Shown here: piece after piece, positions 1 through 4,447 of the stretch
How the letters are laid out: each line of letters opens with the position of its first letter
Numbering within the stretch: the first letter of the stretch is position 1
DNA from: Oscillospiraceae bacterium
GTDB lineage: Bacteria > Bacillota > Clostridia > Oscillospirales > Acutalibacteraceae
Assembly (NCBI GenBank): GCA_022508865.1
Contig: JAFLUK010000082.1
Location: forward strand, 1 to 6,693
Direction: 5' to 3'
DNA: 6,693 nucleotides
Position numbers and translations under genes: made by a program
Notes under the pieces: model-generated
The model's database searches: none
Told to the model about the DNA's origin: nothing
The model's input: only the letters and a program-made list of their open reading frames with translations

Positions 1-81
1 GTCTTGTTGAGCCTTTAATCCCAACGCCTGTGATTTTGTGGAGGTGCGGTAATACGCAACTATCTTATTTGTTGTTTCCAT
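1..81 (-). CDS. Serine recombinase, N-terminal 27 residues (continues past the left edge)
   Basis: The minus strand reads from an ATG at 81-79 to the window edge, ending on a codon boundary. The peptide has the resolvase/invertase start: beta-strand IVAYYR, then R12-T-S14 with the nucleophilic serine S14 (the RxS motif), then STKSQALGLKAQ, which aligns with the start of the first helix of gamma-delta-type resolvases. In this family the serine attacks DNA to form a 5'-phosphoserine intermediate. A leader of about 140 nt separates it from a consensus promoter at 231-263. The matching remainder of a recombinase enters from the right edge in the same strand and frame, so this is most likely the front of that gene on a circular molecule (27 + 248 = 275 aa). 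The alternative is a second, separate recombinase. Confidence 0.85.
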   Translation of the reverse strand, partial: METTNKIVAYYRTSTKSQALGLKAQQD

Positions 82-190
82 AGTTACCTGTTTTTAGTTG
101 TTAATCATTTCACGCGACCACCCGATTTTAAGGCTTCGCCTAAGAATGCAAAGAAGCAAAGAATCATAATAATAAATTCCATAATTGATA

Positions 191-206
191 TTTGTTAAAT
201 AGGTTA
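191..206 (+). repeat. 16-bp direct repeat, copy 1
   Basis: TTTGTTAAATAGGTTA occurs here and, identical, at 5901-5916. On a circular molecule the two copies bracket the whole recombinase gene. This copy lies in the recombinase leader and abuts the 208-227 inverted repeat. It is a candidate recombination or regulatory site. Confidence 0.7.
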
Positions 207-207
207 T

Positions 208-227
208 ATCAATCATTATTGATTGAT
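208..227. promoter_or_regulatory. Operator-like inverted repeat at the recombinase transcription start
   Basis: ATCAATCA (208-215) and TGATTGAT (220-227) are perfect 8-bp arms around TTAT. It sits just downstream of the -7 box (231-239), over the predicted start site. A protein bound here would block transcription. It could also be half of a recombinase binding site, since serine recombinases bind imperfect dyads. Confidence 0.5.
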
Positions 228-230
228 GAT

Positions 231-263
231 GCAAAGATAATACTTTATTTCAAAATAACCAAA
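231..263 (-). promoter_or_regulatory. Bacteroidota-type promoter for the recombinase
   Basis: On the minus strand, TTTG (263-260) is followed by 20 bases and TATCTTTGC (239-231). This matches exactly the sigma-ABfr consensus TTTG-N19-21-TAnnTTTG. It points left towards the recombinase ATG at 81. The -33 box lies in the loop between the arms of the 247-286 inverted repeat, which suggests repression. Confidence 0.8.
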
Positions 264-286
264 CGAACATTTAATTATTTTGAAAT
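247..286. repeat. 12-bp perfect inverted repeat around the -33 box
   Basis: ATTTCAAAATAA (247-258) and TTATTTTGAAAT (275-286) are perfect 12-bp arms around 16 bases that contain the -33 element (260-263) of the recombinase promoter. The arm centres are 28 bp apart. It fits a dimeric repressor operator or recombinase accessory site. As an RNA hairpin it would be weak, being AT-rich. Confidence 0.6.
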
Positions 287-371
287 TATTTTTATAAAGA
301 TATTATCCTAAAAGTTGCGACCTCCCGACAGGGCAAAATTATCCTTTTGTGTACACAAAGGTACAACTTGC

Positions 372-463
372 TTTTTGGGGATTGGTACCCAAAAACACAA
401 CTTGCTATTTTGGAAATAGCAACAAAATAAGAAGCCTGTCAATCATCCCGACCAACAGGCTTC
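372..463. repeat. Three consecutive stem-loops
   Basis: Stem 1: TTTTTGGG (372-379) with CCCAAAAA (388-395), 8-nt loop. Stem 2: TTGCTATTT (402-410) with AAATAGCAA (414-422), 3-nt loop. Stem 3: GAAGCCTGT (431-439) with ACAGGCTTC (455-463), 15-nt loop. All arms are perfect and the stems are only 6-8 nt apart. Stem 3 is GC-rich but lacks a following T-run, so it is not a clear terminator. DNA-level roles (origin, ssi, oriT-like, pac-like) and a structured RNA remain possible. Confidence 0.6.
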
Positions 464-506
464 CACCGCAATTTTTAATTGACACTAAGAGTTTAAACGG
501 GTCTAT

Positions 507-547
507 TCAAAAAGGGGTGGAGGGGGTACGCTAATACCCCTTTTTGA
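507..547. terminator. Bidirectional intrinsic terminator after the leftward operon
   Basis: TCAAAAAGGGGT (507-518) pairs perfectly over 12 bp with ACCCCTTTTTGA (536-547), with a 17-nt loop. The G/C core is flanked by A and T runs on both sides, so it reads as a terminator in either direction. On the minus strand it lies about 40 nt after the stop of the 215-aa gene (588), the expected place for the end of that operon. Confidence 0.7.
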
Positions 548-587
548 CCCCAGTTGCGACCCAGAAAAATTTTTATTTTTTTATTTT

Positions 588-1235
588 TCAAAGTTCAGCC
601 GTTGGCAATTCCACATTGACGAAGCCTTTAAGATACATAAGCCTTTCAGCTAATTGGGTTTCATCATCCAACTTGCTTAATTGGGTGTATGTTTCGGCAG
701 GGTTATAACCACGTTTGGCAAAATCATCCATAACTTTCTGCATCTCCCTAAATGCCTTTATATCCTCCATTTCATCATTTGTTAAGGTTCTGCGGTGGCT
801 TTCCAAATAGTTTTTAATAAAGTCCTCGCTAATTACCCACTCGCCTGTTTGGGTTTCTATAACATCCGTTGAAAGATTTAAAAGAGGGTCGCTCGATAGA
901 TTTCCAAACCTAACATTTAGTGTTCCGGGGGTTAGGGTTGAATAGTATTCCAACGCTTCAGATCCAAACGAATTAACGGCAGCTTCCAAACTTTGATGAT
1001 GTAGATATTTGGGGGCTTTGGTATCAATTAACCATTGTTGGCAATTTGCGACCTCTGCTTTAACTTTCCAATCTCCGCCCTTTTGTTGGTATTCCTGTGC
1101 ATCCGTCAGGCTTTCACCATAGCCCTTTATAACTTTGTTTAGTCGGGATAGGTCTTTATTAGCCTGTGCTTCTTTTTCCCTTACATCCCTTTGAAGATTA
1201 ACAGGGATGTATGATATATTTTTCTTTGTTTCCAT
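588..1235 (-). CDS. Hypothetical protein, 215 aa, last gene of the leftward operon
   Basis: I do not recognise this protein. I choose the start METKKNISYIPVNL at 1235 because the upstream 58-aa gene stops one base before it (TGA-T-ATG), which is a coupling arrangement. An open frame extends to 1337, but that extension overlaps the 58-aa gene. The protein is hydrophilic and mostly helical in appearance. It has a charged N-terminal helical stretch (about residues 13-60), a Gly/Pro/Asn-rich middle (about 115-135) and an acidic, helical C-terminal half containing TNDEMEDIKAFREMQKVMDDF. No signal peptide, membrane segment or catalytic motif is evident. Its position after a terminase-small-like gene would fit a phage or satellite accessory protein (packaging or scaffold helper), but that is inference from context only. 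Confidence 0.75.
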   Translation of the reverse strand: METKKNISYIPVNLQRDVREKEAQANKDLSRLNKVIKGYGESLTDAQEYQQKGGDWKVKAEVANCQQWLIDTKAPKYLHHQSLEAAVNSFGSEALEYYSTLTPGTLNVRFGNLSSDPLLNLSTDVIETQTGEWVISEDFIKNYLESHRRTLTNDEMEDIKAFREMQKVMDDFAKRGYNPAETYTQLSKLDDETQLAERLMYLKGFVNVELPTAEL

Positions 1236-1236
1236 A

Positions 1237-1413
1237 TCAATGAATTTTATAGTTTGAGCCAAATGCTTGCTTTGTTGCCCTATCCCAAACATCAAAAGGA
1301 AATTCGGGTTCTTCCTGTGCCTTGTTTCTCTTTTCAAGGTCTGTTATTCTTTGGTTGAGCGGTGCAATCACATCCGCCAAAGCCTGTATTAAGGTGTTAT
1401 TGTTTGATTCCAT
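1237..1413 (-). CDS. Small coiled-coil-like protein, 58 aa
   Basis: The frame runs from ATG at 1413-1411 to TGA at 1239-1237, and the stop is separated by one base from the ATG of the 215-aa gene. The protein begins MESNNNTLIQALADVIAPLN. Residues 8-34 have leucine/isoleucine heptad spacing (I9, L12, I16, L19, I23, L26) typical of a short amphipathic helix or coiled coil. A Glu/Pro/Phe patch follows (about 34-40), then FDVWDRATKQAFGSNYKIH. No known family is recognised. It overlaps the 5' extension of the next frame, which is why that extension should be discarded. It is probably a small DNA- or protein-binding adaptor made together with its neighbours. Its reality is supported by its placement within the operon and the TGA-T-ATG junction. 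Confidence 0.65.
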   Translation of the reverse strand: MESNNNTLIQALADVIAPLNQRITDLEKRNKAQEEPEFPFDVWDRATKQAFGSNYKIH

Positions 1414-1477
1414 ATTATTTGCAATTTTATTATTTAAAATTTGTATTGATAGGTATTATTATTTGCCAACTCTAATT

Positions 1478-1843
1478 TTACACGATGTAATTAAAGGCAT
1501 TATCTCGGTGTCTTAAATTAAAATCTCTGCACCCATTGTTTTCAGTACTTGAAAAATTAGGGTTATTTCCCTTTAAGATACTTTCCTTAAAGCCTATTTT
1601 TCTATTGTTATACAATTCATAGATTTTCCACAATGCCCTTTGTATATTCACATCATTAACTATTCTTGAAGCATTGGAAGAAGCCGTTGAGGGGCTGATA
1701 TTGTGTTTGTTAAAAGCAATTTTATAAGCCTGTGGAGCATTTAACCCCACAATGCCTATAAGGGTGCAAAACACTAATTCAGGGTCTGTAATATCCCCAA
1801 GCCAACGCCTGTTTATCTGATTTAGGGTTGTTGTTGTAGTCAT
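1478..1843 (-). CDS. Terminase small subunit-like protein, 121 aa
   Basis: Residues about 20-77 follow the pattern of phage terminase small subunits: a D-P-E-L-V-F helix, then GLNAPQAYKIAF (the NATQAAIRAGY-like helix), then SPSTASSNASRIVND (the TA..ASRLL.NP turn), then VNIQRALWKIYEL. In phages this helix-turn-helix domain recognises the packaging site (pac/cos) and loads the large ATPase/nuclease subunit. The C-terminal 40 residues are Asn-rich and unrecognised. The gene starts 4 nt after the stop of the 121-aa upstream gene, so the two are in one operon. No large terminase, portal or capsid gene is present, which would be unusual for a phage but is known for satellites that redirect helper packaging. 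It could instead be a plain HTH DNA-binding protein. The assignment rests on motif reading alone. Confidence 0.5.
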   Translation of the reverse strand: MTTTTTLNQINRRWLGDITDPELVFCTLIGIVGLNAPQAYKIAFNKHNISPSTASSNASRIVNDVNIQRALWKIYELYNNRKIGFKESILKGNNPNFSSTENNGCRDFNLRHRDNAFNYIV

Positions 1844-1847
1844 AGCC

Positions 1848-2213
1848 TTAGAATCTTACGAAAGTGTAAACCTTTTCTCCGAACTCGTTAAAGGATTCCA
1901 CAAGCCTACATCCACAGGGTTCGGGGTGTCGGGGATTGATAACAAAAACACGTTTTAGGTCGTACTTATCCACCACGATAATTAAACCTTTGTCGTTATT
2001 CCTGTTTACCGCTTTAAGGTTCAAAAGCATATCACTTGAATAACTAATAACGGGTTCATCAAAACGCTTTGTGGAACGTCTGTCAATCATACAGGAATAG
2101 CGTTCTCCTGTGCTGTCGGTGAGGTCTACCACCCTACCGCTTGGGGCAAAATCTACACTTTTTGCTCCTGTGGCTTCAAGAATAGCCGTTTTTAATTTGT
2201 TTAAACCTTTCAT
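1848..2213 (-). CDS. Hypothetical protein, 121 aa, first gene of the leftward operon
   Basis: Unrecognised protein. The frame is open from an ATG at 2255 (135 aa), but I prefer ATG 2213 (MKGLNKLKTAILEATGAKSV). The upstream ATG lies inside the TTGCAT-T-ATGCAA palindrome (2250-2262), which looks regulatory, and a promoter-like TAAGTTTC lies just before 2213. The protein has a basic N-terminal helix, alternating strands (RVVDLTDSTGERYSCMID, then GLIIVVDKYD, then RVFVINPRH) and a PEPCGCRLVESF segment near the C-terminus with two close cysteines. It looks like a small globular alpha/beta protein with no membrane segment. It ends 4 nt before the terminase-small-like gene, so co-translation is likely. 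Confidence 0.7.
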   Translation of the reverse strand: MKGLNKLKTAILEATGAKSVDFAPSGRVVDLTDSTGERYSCMIDRRSTKRFDEPVISYSSDMLLNLKAVNRNNDKGLIIVVDKYDLKRVFVINPRHPEPCGCRLVESFNEFGEKVYTFVRF

Positions 2214-2249
2214 TTTTAATAAATTACCTTTGTGAAACTTATAATTTAA

Positions 2250-2262
2250 TTGCATTATGCAA
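2250..2262. promoter_or_regulatory. Palindromic operator candidate TTGCAT-T-ATGCAA
   Basis: Perfect 6-bp arms around one base, located about 40 bp upstream of the preferred start of the leftward operon. It shares TTGCA half-sites with the downstream TTGCAA series. It fits a dimeric repressor or activator site. No -33 box is clearly seen for the leftward promoter, so the exact geometry is unknown. Confidence 0.45.
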
Positions 2263-2291
2263 CAACAAGTGAAAAATCATCTAACTTGTTG
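2263..2291. repeat. Inverted repeat CAACAAGT / ACTTGTTG
   Basis: Perfect 8-bp arms at 2263-2270 and 2284-2291 with 13 bases between. It lies immediately beyond the 2250-2262 palindrome and before the first TTGCAA motif, within the likely upstream region of the leftward operon. It may be an operator or a leader hairpin. Confidence 0.4.
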
Positions 2292-2293
2292 AT

Positions 2294-2387
2294 TTGCAAG
2301 TATAAAGTTACTAAAATTGCAAGATTTAAGCAAGTGAGCAACAAAATATTTGTAACTGTTTGCAAATAAAAATTTTAAGTGTTGCAA
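2294..2387. repeat. Phased TTGCAA motifs
   Basis: The self-complementary hexamer TTGCAA occurs at 2294-2299, 2317-2322, 2360-2365 and 2382-2387. The spacings of 23, 43 and 22 bp are close to multiples of two helical turns, placing the sites on one face of DNA. A degenerate GAGCAA at 2336 falls near the gap. They may be iterons of a second origin or a multi-site operator. Confidence 0.45.
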
Positions 2388-2414
2388 AATGAGGGTTAAA
2401 ATGTGCTAATTGCC

Positions 2415-2438
2415 TGTGTAATAGGGATGTTTTACACA
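2415..2438. repeat. Inverted repeat TGTGTAA / TTACACA
   Basis: Perfect 7-bp arms at 2415-2421 and 2432-2438 with 10 bases between, about 40 bp upstream of the -33 box of the rightward promoter. An operator or activator site is plausible. Confidence 0.4.
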
Positions 2439-2475
2439 CGCAAATTATTTAAGGTTTATTTAATGGTTAATTTTG

Positions 2476-2507
2476 TTTGCACGTTGAAAAATTTTAGCCT
2501 AATTTTG
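2476..2507 (+). promoter_or_regulatory. Bacteroidota-type promoter of the replication operon
   Basis: TTTG (2476-2479), 20 bases, then TAATTTTG (2500-2507), followed by C. This matches the TTTG-N19-21-TAnnTTTG consensus exactly. It points right, with transcription likely starting near 2514, and it is the only good promoter upstream of the 2749-5762 genes. It leaves a leader of about 235 nt. Confidence 0.75.
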
Positions 2508-2520
2508 CGTTAGAATAATA

Positions 2521-2540
2521 CCAATCCCCAACAGGATTGG
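2521..2540 (+). promoter_or_regulatory. Hairpin at the start of the replication-operon leader
   Basis: CCAATCC (2521-2527) pairs with GGATTGG (2534-2540) around a 6-nt loop. An alternative register pairs ATCCCC (2524-2529) with GGGGAT (2539-2544). It lies within a few bases of the predicted transcript 5' end, so it may stabilise the mRNA. Confidence 0.45.
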
Positions 2541-2559
2541 GGATAACTATAATAGAATT

Positions 2560-2611
2560 AAAAAGCACCTTACTTAATCCGAGAGGGACAAAGTAAGGTG
2601 TTGGTGTTTTT
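2560..2611. terminator. Attenuator-like hairpin in the replication-operon leader
   Basis: CACCTTACTT (2566-2575) pairs perfectly over 10 bp with AAGTAAGGTG (2591-2600). The loop itself can fold as UCC-GAGA-GG, a GNRA-type tetraloop. On the plus strand a GTTTTT run follows at 2606-2611. On the minus strand the stem is followed directly by CTTTTT, a textbook intrinsic terminator. An alternative pairing of AAAAA-(G)-CACC (2560-2569) with GGTGTTTTT (2603-2611) would exclude the first stem. The layout fits transcription attenuation, or termination of an antisense RNA that controls replication. No antisense promoter is clearly seen. Confidence 0.55.
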
Positions 2612-2618
2612 ATAGGTT

Positions 2619-2668
2619 AGCAACAAAGAAAGGTGTATAAATTAGGGTCTTATAGAAAAATTGTTGCT
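2619..2668 (+). promoter_or_regulatory. Long-range stem in the leader
   Basis: AGCAACAA (2619-2626) pairs perfectly with TTGTTGCT (2661-2668) across 34 nt. It follows the attenuator-like hairpin and precedes a GTTGCGACC copy (2672-2680) and a TGCC-ATAA-GGCA mini-hairpin (2708-2719) close to the start codon at 2749. Together they suggest a structured 5' UTR affecting translation of the first replication gene. Confidence 0.4.
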
Positions 2669-2748
2669 CCTGTTGCGACCTTTGGAGAATAATTGTTAAA
2701 TTTGCGATGCCATAAGGCACACCAATTTATTTTTAATTCTTTATAGTT

Positions 2749-3246
2749 ATGAAACAAAGACCTAAAAGGGTCTTGGTGCGTTTTTATAAACGCAATGAGA
2801 AAGACCCGGATGTAAGAATTAGCCTTGATGCACGAGGCACAAAGTTTGAAGGGGCGGTTCGCCTGTTGATTCCCAACGAAGATTTTTCTAAACTCAAACC
2901 CAACGGAAATTTAAAGCATTGGAATTTAAAGGATGTTCCTAAACTATCCAATGGCATATTAATTTCCGATATGCTGATACATCTCCGCAATTTCATAGAG
3001 GATGCAGTTACAGACCGAATCCCCTTAATTGGGTGCAACCTGTCAAAAGAGGATGTTAGGGGCATTTTTAACGATGCACGCAACGACCTATTTAACACCC
3101 TTAAAAGGTGGGTATCTAACAAACAATGGAATTCCCTTTTATTGCAAGCCTGTGACAATGGAAAACTAAGCAAATTTTATAAAAAGGTTCGCCCTCTTAT
3201 GTGGATTGATGAGCCTATAAATTGGGGGGAGGTGGTTGCCCTATGA
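2749..3246 (+). CDS. Basic hypothetical protein, 165 aa, first gene of the replication operon
   Basis: The ATG at 2749 follows an AT-rich leader. The last codons overlap the ATPase start through ATGA (3243-3246), so the two are translationally coupled. The N-terminus (RPKRVLVRFYKRNEKDPDVR) is strongly basic, followed by strand-like segments (FEGAVRLLIP) and then a helical C-terminal half (LIHLRNFIEDAV, DVRGIFNDARNDLFNTLKRWV). The VRFYKR start with its following beta strands faintly recalls the arm-type DNA-binding domain of Bacteroidota tyrosine recombinases, but no integrase catalytic domain is present. As the first gene before a helicase-like ATPase and a primase, a DNA-binding initiator that recognises the iterons is plausible. 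This is inference; the family is not recognised. Confidence 0.75.
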   Translation: MKQRPKRVLVRFYKRNEKDPDVRISLDARGTKFEGAVRLLIPNEDFSKLKPNGNLKHWNLKDVPKLSNGILISDMLIHLRNFIEDAVTDRIPLIGCNLSKEDVRGIFNDARNDLFNTLKRWVSNKQWNSLLLQACDNGKLSKFYKKVRPLMWIDEPINWGEVVAL

Positions 3247-4310
3247 ATAGCGACAAAGAAAGAATTTTAGAGGAAGCCAAAGCCACCTTTGAAAGCAATA
3301 TAAAAGTTGGTGAACTATCCCAACTAATAGACCCGAATAACATCCCACTTTGGGAAATAGACCCCGATTTCTTAAACCCTTACAAAGAATTGCCACCGCT
3401 ACAAACTTGGGCAAAAATGGGTGACCGCCCTTGCTTCCCGAAAGAGGGAATTATCAGCGTATCAGCAAAGCAAAAACGGGGCAAAAGTTATGCCACTTAT
3501 GCCTTTGCACTCCCTTTGTTGTCGGGGTTAGATTTCGGCACGATACACCCCAACGACCGCCCAAATATGATAATGGTTTTTGATATGGAAATGTCGGAAA
3601 CTACTTTAACGAACAGGGTATTAAAACAGGTTCAGACGTTAGGGGAACACGGAAATAAGTTTGTTGTGTGCAACCTTAAAGCAAAGACTATTGAGGAAAG
3701 AATAGAAGCAATTACAACTAAGATAGAAAAGTATAACCCCGAAATTGTAGTTATAGACCAGTGTGCCGAATTGGTTAATAATATCAATGATGTAACGGAA
3801 TGCACCCAAATAACCCGAATGATTGATAAATTAAGCATTGGGCGGACTATCTTCTGCATTATGCACGAAAATAAGCAAAAGGATGATGACAATATGCAGG
3901 GGCATATAGGTAGCCACATATCAAAAAAGAATGTGGAAGCCTACACGGTGGACAGGAAAGACGGAGTTTTCACTATAACCTATAAAGAGGGGCGTGACAC
4001 TGATTCCGATAATGCTGCCACCTTTAAATTTGCGGTGGATGTAGAGGGCAAAATAATTGACGGCACACGAATCTTTAACGAAGTACAGGAAGCCGAAAAA
4101 ATGAAATGGAGGTCTAACTTTATGCTCCTGTTTGGCGATGATGAAACACTAAGGGCAAAAGACCTTGTTGCCCGAATTGTGGAACACGAAAGATTAGAGG
4201 AAAGAGCCGCTAAAAATAAGATTTCCAAAGCCACCGAAATGGGGGTTATTAAAAAGACAGGCAATTTAAGAACTGACCCTTATTCCCTTGTTGTTCCAAA
4301 CCCGATATAA
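3243..4310 (+). CDS. RepA-like RecA-fold ATPase (AAA_25 type), 355 aa
   Basis: The start is ATG 3243, overlapping the previous stop by 4 bases and preceded by a GGAGG at 3228-3232. A TTG 21 bases earlier is in frame but less likely. The fold resembles hexameric replicative helicases of the RSF1010 RepA/AAA_25 family, which unwind DNA with ATP. A Walker A-like loop is at residues 74-82 (SAKQKRGKS), followed by a strand-rich core with MVFDMEMSETTLTNR (111-125) where the family has its catalytic acidic residue. Walker B is VVIDQ (169-173, D172). IMHENK (206-211) is at the sensor histidine position, and QGHIGSHISKKN (219-230) sits where RepA proteins carry their conserved Gly/Ser loop. The last 65 residues look like a winged helix. 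The first Gly of Walker A is replaced by Ala or Ser and the loop is unusually basic. The gene precedes the primase gene. Confidence 0.85.
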   Translation: MNSDKERILEEAKATFESNIKVGELSQLIDPNNIPLWEIDPDFLNPYKELPPLQTWAKMGDRPCFPKEGIISVSAKQKRGKSYATYAFALPLLSGLDFGTIHPNDRPNMIMVFDMEMSETTLTNRVLKQVQTLGEHGNKFVVCNLKAKTIEERIEAITTKIEKYNPEIVVIDQCAELVNNINDVTECTQITRMIDKLSIGRTIFCIMHENKQKDDDNMQGHIGSHISKKNVEAYTVDRKDGVFTITYKEGRDTDSDNAATFKFAVDVEGKIIDGTRIFNEVQEAEKMKWRSNFMLLFGDDETLRAKDLVARIVEHERLEERAAKNKISKATEMGVIKKTGNLRTDPYSLVVPNPI

Positions 4311-4323
4311 CTATTTAGTCTAT

Positions 4324-4361
4324 TTGGTGCATTTGGTATATATATAACCAAAATGCACCAA
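4324..4361. repeat. Large palindrome built from inverted iterons
   Basis: TTGGTGCATTTGGT (4324-4337) and ACCAAAATGCACCAA (4347-4361) are complementary except for one extra base, around an ATATATATA centre. The arms carry the TGCACCAA iteron in opposite orientations. It starts 14 bases after the ATPase stop and lacks a T-run, so it is not a standard terminator. An AT-rich centre flanked by initiator sites is typical of a replication origin. Confidence 0.65.
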
Positions 4362-4426
4362 TGCACTAACTTATAGTGGAGGTGTAAAAATGCACTAAAA
4401 TGCACCAAATGCACCAAATGCACCAA
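4353..4426 (+). repeat. TGCACCAA iteron array, candidate replication origin
   Basis: ATGCACCAA is tandemly repeated at 9-bp spacing at 4400-4408, 4409-4417 and 4418-4426. A further copy is at 4353-4361 and ATGCACTAA variants at 4361-4369 and 4390-4398. Additional exact TGCACCAA copies lie at 4475-4482, at 4822-4829, 4832-4839 and 4841-4848 (within the primase gene, near-10-bp spacing), and at 5667-5674. One inverted copy is at 4324-4331. Direct repeats beside replication genes are the hallmark of iteron-controlled origins. The 137-nt gap between the ATPase and primase genes is otherwise empty. Confidence 0.7.
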
Positions 4427-4447
4427 ACGCAATAATTAATTGATATT

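Larger units (their letters stand above)
82..230 (-). other. Long untranslated leader of the recombinase gene
   Basis: About 140 nt lie between the likely transcription start (near 224) and the recombinase ATG. No ORF is evident. It contains a GC-rich small hairpin on the minus strand (GGC-GAA-GCC core, about 132-141), a tandem 8-mer GCAAAGAA (148-155 and 156-163), one copy of a 16-bp direct repeat (191-206) and an inverted repeat over the transcription start (208-227). The length and content suggest regulation of recombinase output or a recombination site, but neither is shown by sequence alone. Confidence 0.45.
264..587. other. Gene-free structured region
   Basis: No convincing gene lies here. 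The only open frame (349-534, plus strand, GTG start) is made of inverted-repeat sequence and has no recognisable protein pattern. The region holds three consecutive hairpins (372-463), a terminator (507-547) and two copies of GTTGCGACC (314-322 and 553-561) that bracket the hairpins. Such density of structure in a small element suits an origin, single-strand initiation site, transfer or packaging site, or a structured RNA. Nothing in the sequence decides between these. Confidence 0.5.
2214..2748. other. Divergent control region between the leftward and rightward operons
   Basis: No gene is visible in these 535 bases. From left to right the region holds a TTGCAT-T-ATGCAA palindrome (2250-2262), an 8-bp inverted repeat (2263-2291), TTGCAA motifs spaced about 22 or 43 bp apart (2294-2387), a hairpin (2415-2438), a rightward consensus promoter (2476-2507), and a leader of about 235 nt with at least three hairpins before the ATG at 2749. 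It should therefore control both operons. No dedicated repressor gene is recognised in the window. Confidence 0.6.

Noticed and set aside
349..534. 61-aa open frame on the plus strand with a GTG start
   Set aside because: It is composed of three hairpins and part of the terminator stem, has no recognisable protein pattern and no promoter or ribosome site; better explained as structured non-coding DNA.
323..552. A MITE-like insertion with 9-bp target duplication (GTTGCGACC on both sides)
   Set aside because: No terminal inverted repeats are found at the inner ends, and the same 9-mer occurs again at 2672, so a repeated motif is the simpler reading.
1236..1337. 34-residue N-terminal extension of the 215-aa protein
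   Set aside because: It overlaps the 58-aa gene in another frame, and the ATG at 1235 directly follows that gene's stop.
2214..2255. 14-residue N-terminal extension of the 121-aa protein at 1848-2213
   Set aside because: The upstream ATG sits within a perfect palindrome and a promoter-like stretch; the second ATG is preferred, though the longer form cannot be excluded.
2784..3173. Antisense 129-aa open frame over the 165-aa gene (and similar antisense frames within the ATPase and primase genes)
   Set aside because: The sense frames carry recognisable motifs or tight operon coupling; the antisense frames are shadows without motifs or start signals.
3222..3242. Upstream TTG start for the ATPase
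   Set aside because: It would add a Gly-rich stretch encoded by the ribosome-binding region itself; the ATGA overlap at 3243 is the normal coupling signal.
4353..4426. CRISPR array
   Set aside because: The repeats are 8-9 bp and tandem with no spacers; they fit iterons.
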